Below, piece by piece: positions 58,475-64,000 of a stretch of 64,000 bases of DNA. A program made the translations under genes and the position numbers. The first letter of the stretch is position 1. Each line of letters starts with the position of its first letter. The stretch is from Mortierella sp. BCC40632. Taxonomy: Eukaryota > Mortierellomycota > Mortierellomycetes > Mortierellales > Mortierellaceae. The stretch is from positions 1,038,501 to 1,102,500 of the forward strand of contig WAEK01000015.1 in assembly GCA_011634665.1 (NCBI GenBank), read 5' to 3'. The notes under the pieces are model-generated. The model had not been told where the DNA came from, ran no database searches, and saw only the letters and a list, made by a program, of their open reading frames with translations.

Positions 58475-59250
58475 TTAATTAGCCATGTGGAAGAACTCGT
58501 AAACATGCCACTGTTTGACGTAGCCAACAAGGAGTGAACCAATCTCTGCCAGCTCGTCCTCTGCACCTGAAGAAGGAAGACGGATCCGTTGTCAGATGGC
58601 TCGTTTGTCGTAAAAGAACATGTTGGCACAAATGCTGCGCTGACACTCATTGGAGAAGAATGCTTTGTCCAGTGGTAAAAAATTGGGATATGACATGAAG
58701 GGTTTCTTACTTTGATGGACAGTAACTCTACTGCCACCTGCTCAACATCCTGACTACAGTTCACCCATTTTATTGCCCTTGACATTGGCCGGGTGCTTGC
58801 TGACAAGTGCAAAGAGTCGACTGTGACAATGATGCAAACTGGCCTCTGCTCTTGTCTGGCTCTCAACTCTTGTGCGCTGCTGTTCTTCAAAAAAAGGTTG
58901 CCATGCAGTGTTGTTTTACGGTGTAGTGTTGGTGTAATTATGTGATGTGGGTGAGGAAGGTGGCCGAGAAACGGGATCAAGGGGTGGCAGGTATGGGGTC
59001 CTTCTGATAATGCTCTGTTTTCATGTGTCAAGAGTGAAGGGAATTCGAGGATCTTCACTGTGTTGTTAGCCGAGAGCGTGTGCAAAAGAGAGAGAGAGAG
59101 TACTTTTTCTCTCAGCAGGATCGGAGAGGAGGTGGCAGCCGGAAGCATACTGGCCAGCCGAACGAGCCTCCCGGCAGCCACCCGGGTTGAGCAGAACAAC
59201 AAACCACACTTGATCATCTCATCCAATACGGCATCCAGTGGATCACACAC
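58475..59250 (-). CDS. Weak candidate for a spliced gene
   Basis: Not recognised; structure uncertain. On the minus strand a good intron (donor GTAAGA at 58710, acceptor CAG at 58567) precedes a terminal segment reading GAEDELAEIGSLLVGYVKQW and ending HMAN-stop at 58475. This looks like real amphipathic protein. Upstream pieces look protein-like in different frames: VVCDPLDAVLDEMIK near 59240-59190, and LFALVSKHPANVKGNKMGEL near 58820-58760. I could not find introns that join all three in phase. A continuous 263-codon frame runs across the region but reads through the intron and has poor composition, so I do not take it as the protein. Confidence 0.3.
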
Positions 59251-59748
59251 GACTAAACAGAAGACCTGGGGGATGCTGACAAGGATTGCTTACCGAAATG
59301 CTGACACAGGAGCGAGTGAATGGCTAACCGCTGGTGACAGGTAGAAGAGTGGCGGGTGGCGGGTGGTGGGTGGCAGGGGTGGCGGGCGGCAGAGTGGCCC
59401 GTGGAGCACGCTTGGCCCGTGGTTCTTGGCAAAATACAATTGCCAGCGAAGTGGAGGAGTGCCTGTGTATAAAAAGGCATGCTCTCCAGGAAGGGTCATT
59501 TCACAACTTTTTCTTAAGTGCTCTCTCGACATTCCGATACATTATACTATATCCACAACTGCATTTGCATCCGCTCCTCCGCCGCTTAGATACACCCGAG
59601 TCTCTCTCGCGAGCCTTGCTCTGTCTGCTCTGACTGTCCTCGTGCGTGGCGCTCTGTGCTCTCTCTATTCCCTTCTGGCGTGTAGAGTCCACTGCTTCAT
59701 GATAGCTTGGCAGCTCTTGAAACGCTCCAAGCGACCTTGCTGCTGACT

Positions 59749-59751
<3 letters not shown>

Positions 59752-59793
<42 letters not shown>
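59752..59793. repeat. CT dinucleotide microsatellite
   Basis: About 21 perfect CT units, 150 bp upstream of the sterol acyltransferase ATG, inside a long pyrimidine-rich leader. Length is likely variable between strains. Confidence 0.9.
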
Positions 59794-59796
<3 letters not shown>

Positions 59797-59943
59797 TTTT
59801 ATATCGTTTACTGCTCTGCCTGAACCCCGTTCCTGCTCATTCTTAAGATTGCGCCGAGCCCTCGTCTCGCCTTTTTTTACCTCTTTCTCTCTCTGCTTTC
59901 ATTCCTCATCGCATTCCCTCATTCCCATTCCTTCCCACATTTA

Positions 59944-61064
59944 ATGACATCGTCAGAACCGCTGGACGCTCTACTGACGCTGTCGCAAGAAAAACAGTTC
60001 ACTCATACCCAACAAGTCAGCTCCACATCCATGGACTCTGTCCCCACACGCCGTTTGCTTGACGAATCCTCCGAGGACGAGGCTGGGAACCAGGTCGTAC
60101 CCGTCGCCAACCACCGGAAGCAGGACTTCCTTGATGAGTCGACCACCTCGACGACAACAACAACTATCATGATGACAAAACAATTGGTATCTTCCAAGAA
60201 GGTCTTGGTAGAAGAATCTCAAGAGTTTAGCAACCAAGATGGATACCAGAGTCTTGTCGACCAACATCAGTCCGTTCATCAGCAGCAGCACCAACTTGCG
60301 ACTTCCTCACCGTCACTGCACCTGGATGATGCACAAACCGACTCTGATAGCGCAAGTTCACGCCTGTCTTCTGTACCTCAGCTCCAAGTTGATGAGCAAG
60401 ACGATGTGCGAATGGAACGAACCACAATCACATCTATTCAAGCTCCGTCGCACCTCTTGGGATCACAGGAACAATCTAGTAATGGTATCAGCGGTATCGA
60501 CCAAGAATCCACTAGCCGTAGCAGCTCTTCAAGTTCCCTTATCAGCTCCAGTGCAGAGATCCCTGGCTCCACGAATGGTGTCTACCGCACTGTTACCACG
60601 ACCTCAACAGTGACGACAAAGAAGCGTAAAGTCCGTCGACCAACCTTTGAAGCACGCAGCTCTCGGCTGGACCCTGAAGCAATGAGCGAAAGCAAGGATC
60701 CATTCCGTGGATTCCATACCCTCTTCTGGATCGTCATGGGCGCATACGGATTGATCACCTTCAATGAAGAGTGGACCAAAGTTGGCAAGGCCTTTGGAGG
60801 CACGCTCTTCTCATCATTCTCAGAGGACGCAATCGGACTCGCTGTCAGCGATCTCGGACTCATCCTCTCGACATTTGCTGCCTTCTTCTTGACCAAGGTT
60901 ATCTCCAAGGGCTGGATCCGCTATAGGATCACCGGCATGGTTATCCAACACTGCGTTCAAGTGCTCTTTTTGCTTCTTGCTATCGTCTGGACCATCTGGA
61001 AGTAAGTACTTTACCTCATGCTTAAATTGGTGGCACAATGCATTAAATGGACAATGATGCGCCC

Positions 61065-61097
<33 letters not shown>

Positions 61098-62384
61098 TGC
61101 TCACCATCTAACATAATCATACTTTTTATTGTGACCATAGGGATTGGCCTTGGGTTCAGTCTGGATTCTTCACTCTCCACGCTATTACAATGCTCATGAA
61201 AATCCACTCATACATCTCCTACAACGGCGAACTTTCCGAAAAGTTGATTCAACTCAGAAAAGCTGAGGCTACCTATGCTTCAATCAAGAAGAATGACACC
61301 GAAACCCTTGACGACGACAGCGACAGCACAGATCATTTCAGCAACAGTGACACCTGCTCAGATAGCGATATCCCAGAAACAGGTCGACCCTCGACTGCTT
61401 CAGAGAACGGACCTATCAAGGTTAGACAATTGTCCGCCGAGATTGAAGAACTCAGAGGCGAACTCGGATGCCAGAATGGTGAGCTGTGGCCTGCCAACGT
61501 CACGATTGCCAACTATGTCGACTACTTGATCGTCCCTTCCTTGATCTACGAACTCCAGTACCCACGCACATCTAGGTATAGTCTCAACAGCTTTGTTCTA
61601 ACTTTACAGAAGTGAGGTGTGTGTATCCCCTGTGAATTCAGAAATGGCTGACCATGGACATCAATATTTTACATTTATTGCACCACTTTGCAGAATCCGT
61701 CCCTTGTATGTCCTCGAAAAAACCATCGCTACCTTGGGAACGTTCATTCTGTTGTACTTGACAACTGAGCACTACATCTACCCTGTCGTGTTTGATCCAA
61801 CCATCTCGCCGCTGAGGGCGCTTGTATTGCTTCTGATACCCTTCATGATGAACTACCTAATGATCTTTTACATCATCTTTGAGTGCATCTGCAACGCCTT
61901 TGCAGAGCTGAGTCGGTAAGCCCCATTCAAGATTTTGTCCGCGTACGAGGAATAGTGAACCTGACAGTATTCTAATTATTCACCATCTGATGTCCATCTC
62001 AATAGCTTTGCGGATCGAAACTTTTATGAAGACTGGTGGAACTGTGTGAGCTTTGACGAATGGGCACGCAAATGGAACAAACCAGTTCACCATTTTTTGC
62101 TTCGACACGTCTACGATTCTTCGATCGAGTCCTTCCACCTCTCTAAATCAAATGCTGCATTTGCCACGTTCTTCTTGTCATCCTGTGTTCACGAGCTGGT
62201 CATGATGGTGGTAACGAGAAAGTTCAGACTTTATTTGTTTGCCCTCCAAATGTTCCAGCTTCCGTTGATCTGGATGGGCAATAACCAGTATATCCGAGAG
62301 AGGCCACGACTTGCCAACGCCTGCTTCTGGGTTGGAATGTTCTGTGGACCACCCCTGTTGGGAGTTGCCTATTGCTACGCATAA
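59944..62384 (+). CDS. ARE2: Sterol O-acyltransferase (ACAT/ARE type, MBOAT)
   Basis: Four exons: 59944-61001, 61141-61575, 61694-61915, 62006-62384, giving 697 residues; all phases close. It esterifies sterols with acyl-CoA in the ER for lipid-droplet storage. Residues 1 to about 235 are a polar Ser/Thr/Gln-rich cytosolic part ending in a basic KKRKVRRPTF. MBOAT membrane segments follow. Active-site features are FYEDWWNC (the FYxDWWN motif of ACATs) and the His of SSCVHELVMM in the last exon. The internal loop after SYISYNGEL is acidic and long. The paralogue number (ARE1 or ARE2) cannot be decided; the symbol names the family. Intron 1 holds a 30-nt T run (61067-61096). AATAAA follows at 62482-62487. 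Confidence 0.92.
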
Positions 62385-62555
62385 GTGACTCTCACTTGAA
62401 CGATCTTCCATGACTTTGCCTTTGCCCCTTTCTTCTCATTTCTACCTCATTTCCGCTCCCTCCCCTTCCATTCCTCCTTTAAATAAAGAAAAGACTGTTT
62501 GATGAGAAGGTCCATTCCTCTTGAGTTGTCTGGTGTGCCTCTATTTGTTGTGGAT
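62385..62555. terminator. Convergent 3' region ARE2 / HIT gene
   Basis: 171 bp between two stop codons. AATAAA at 62482-62487 serves the plus-strand gene. Transcripts of the two genes probably overlap at their 3' ends. Confidence 0.45.
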
Positions 62556-63410
62556 TTATGCGGTTCTACAGGTGGAAGCCCGTTTCTTCTGCTCAAGCTG
62601 CGAGAGGAGATGAGAAAGATCCATGTACCATTCTCTGCCAATTTCATACTTTGTGCTCCGATAGTCAGATTCAAACTTGCCACCAAGAACATGAAGGTGT
62701 AAATGGTCAACCGTGTTGAAAGGTGGAATGTGAAAGCCCAACCTATAGTAGCTCAGGAGGTAAGTCTGTGCACGGGGGAGGAAGGGGGAAGAGAAATGTC
62801 CAAAACAAGAGTCCTGTACCTAGATTTCTCAGGACTGTGTCCATGTTTTCTCAACAATTCATGGGCTTTGTCGCGAATCATGAGCAAGAGGTTGTGGTGT
62901 TCAACTCGGACTGTCTTGACACTCTCGACGTGCTCGACGGGGACGATCAAGATATGGGTCTCGGCAGCAGGGTCGAGGTCGTGAAAAGCGACTATATTCT
63001 TATCCTATTGTTGGCGAAGAGGAGATAGTTTAGCCTCAGGCCGACCATGACGCGGAGCCCGGATGATCTTCTCGGATCGGTTCATATTCATGTGCAGACA
63101 GACAAGGGCTCTTCCTTGTCTTGCATTGCCCTGCTGTAGCGCAGCGAGGCAGTGATCACGTTGTCTCGTCTCCAGTTCTCTGGGGCGTGGAAGAAAAAAG
63201 GTCAAACGGACAAGGCGACTCCTGCATCTTCACTACAGCTTATCTAGCGTGGCAACTTCTGGTCTTTCTGCATGCCTTCAGGCTAGCATGAGGGCCCTTT
63301 TTTGTGGATGAGGTCGATGGTACCTTGTAGAGAATGGCGTCCGAGGTACCACCCTCGACAATTCTACAGAACTTGCATGACCGGCAAATCAATGAAGGAA
63401 ATGGATTCAT
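62556..63410 (-). CDS. HIT-domain (HINT3-like) nucleotide hydrolase
   Basis: Three exons: 63410-63324, 63004-62820, 62742-62556, giving 152 residues. Histidine-triad proteins hydrolyse nucleotide phosphoramidates or adenylates. The N-terminus has CRSCKFCRIVEGG, a cysteine pair near residues 9-15. Then come IVAFHDLDPAAETHILIVP, EHVESVKTV, and the triad HLHLHVLGG at about 104-112, where the middle His of HxHxH is the nucleophile in the family. Overall layout resembles HINT3 and aprataxin-like short HIT proteins; it lacks the zinc finger of aprataxin. Intron 1 is 319 nt. The start ATG at 63410 (MNPFPSLI) is the only one in phase with exon 2. Convergent with the sterol acyltransferase. Confidence 0.9.
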
Positions 63411-63961
63411 CCTGCGGAATAGGACAAGACTGCTGACGAAACACGAAATGACTCGTGTCTCGTAGTAAAGCTCTTGTAACTCTGCCTCGCCTCACTAAGC
63501 AGAAAGTGTAAGGAAGGGATCCGCGGGGGTGATGATGGTGCCACAGTCCAATGCAGGTTCTAATCTTTTTGGGGCGAAAAAAAAAAAAAAAAAAAAAGTG
63601 GAGAGACAGAAGACAGGCAAATTGGCGGCGGGGCGGCCTTCCAAAAAGCCACTTCCAAGCTTGGGACATTGGGGCCTGGGAGGCATTCGAGTCTGTCATT
63701 AACTCGCCCCATTCTCTCTTGACCTTTCTACATCTCTTTCTTCGCCAACCCCACCAACTCCACCGACCATCAAGTGCTCAGACAACTAGGACAGAACTGC
63801 TCCAAGGCATTCCAAGAATTCATCAAGATTTCACTCCTCCTTCTCGCTTCTTGGTCCTTCTTGCTTCTTTTCGAATCCCATTCCTCCTCCCTTCCTCTTC
63901 TTTCCCTCCTTCCTCCTCCTCCCCCCCCAAAAAAAAAAGATACACCCGACTTCTCGCAACA
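63411..63961. other. Divergent upstream region, no gene
   Basis: Between the HIT gene start and the plus-strand ATG at 63962. It contains a 21-nt A run (63577-63597) and, from about 63700, a long CT-rich leader that points towards the gene at the right edge. Confidence 0.45.
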
Positions 63962-64000
63962 ATGGTCCTTCCGGCGCCAGCATACCCGGTCATGGGTGTC
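63962..64000 (+). CDS. Start of a gene cut by the right edge
   Basis: ATG at 63962 with A at -3 (CACAATGG-like context CAACAATGG) after about 250 bp of CT-rich leader. It opens MVLPAPAYPVMGV and runs off the window with no stop. Too short to identify. Confidence 0.5.
   Translation, partial: MVLPAPAYPVMGV

Noticed and set aside
58459..59250. Continuous 263-codon minus-strand ORF
   Set aside because: It reads straight through a good GT-AG intron and has no family motif; kept only as a weak spliced-gene candidate in another frame.

Overview
This window is eukaryotic nuclear DNA from a filamentous fungus. Almost every gene is split by short GT-AG introns, mostly 70-140 nt with a few of 300-600 nt. 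Spacing is moderately compact, with genes on both strands and long A/T homopolymer runs in introns and spacers. The gene set (VPS41 with an acidic N-terminus, PEX2, importin-11/Kap120, GIT1-type permeases, KAR2/BiP, HSP90, ABCC transporter, LSC2, QCR8, sterol O-acyltransferase) and the intron density suggest an early-diverging fungus. Mortierellomycotina/Mucoromycota is my best guess; this is inference, not proof.

Layout, left to right. 1-4121 (-): VPS41, running off the left edge. 4339-4848 (+): a broken or mis-phased small gene candidate. 5518-7279 (-): PEX2, head-to-head with 7572-11760 (+) importin-11/KAP120. 12195-19333 (-): three tandem GIT1-like glycerophosphodiester permease paralogues; copies two and three share a perfectly identical 258-bp tract. 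19334-22852: gene-poor. 23596-26088 (+): Ser-rich MIT-domain protein. 26311-28445 (-): KAR2/BiP, followed by 29163-31575 (-) HSP90 in the same direction. 32361-37627 (-): full-length ABCC/MRP transporter with an 18-nt micro-exon. 39928-40588 (-): small YdcZ/DUF606-like membrane protein. 40922-47114: about 6 kb without a supportable gene. 47115-49820 (-): LSC2, head-to-head with 50194-51029 (+) QCR8. 51337-53930 (+): secreted parallel beta-helix protein. 54052-55305 (-): low-complexity hypothetical protein. 55888-56545 (+): DUF1772 membrane protein. 56625-59940: gene-poor, with one weak gene candidate. 59944-62384 (+): ARE-type sterol O-acyltransferase. 62556-63410 (-): HIT-domain protein. 63962 to the right edge (+): the start of another possible gene.

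Most of the window is ordinary housekeeping: vacuole and peroxisome biogenesis, nuclear import, protein folding, TCA cycle/respiration and lipid storage. The arrangements worth attention are the GIT1-like array with gene conversion, the divergent mitochondrial pair LSC2-QCR8, the adjacent chaperones KAR2 and HSP90, and the secreted beta-helix protein, whose motifs look more bacterial than fungal. I found no CRISPR array, rRNA or convincing tRNA, and no intact transposon. Exon boundaries below come from splice-site and reading-phase reasoning by eye. Where phases close across all exons I treat the models as reliable.
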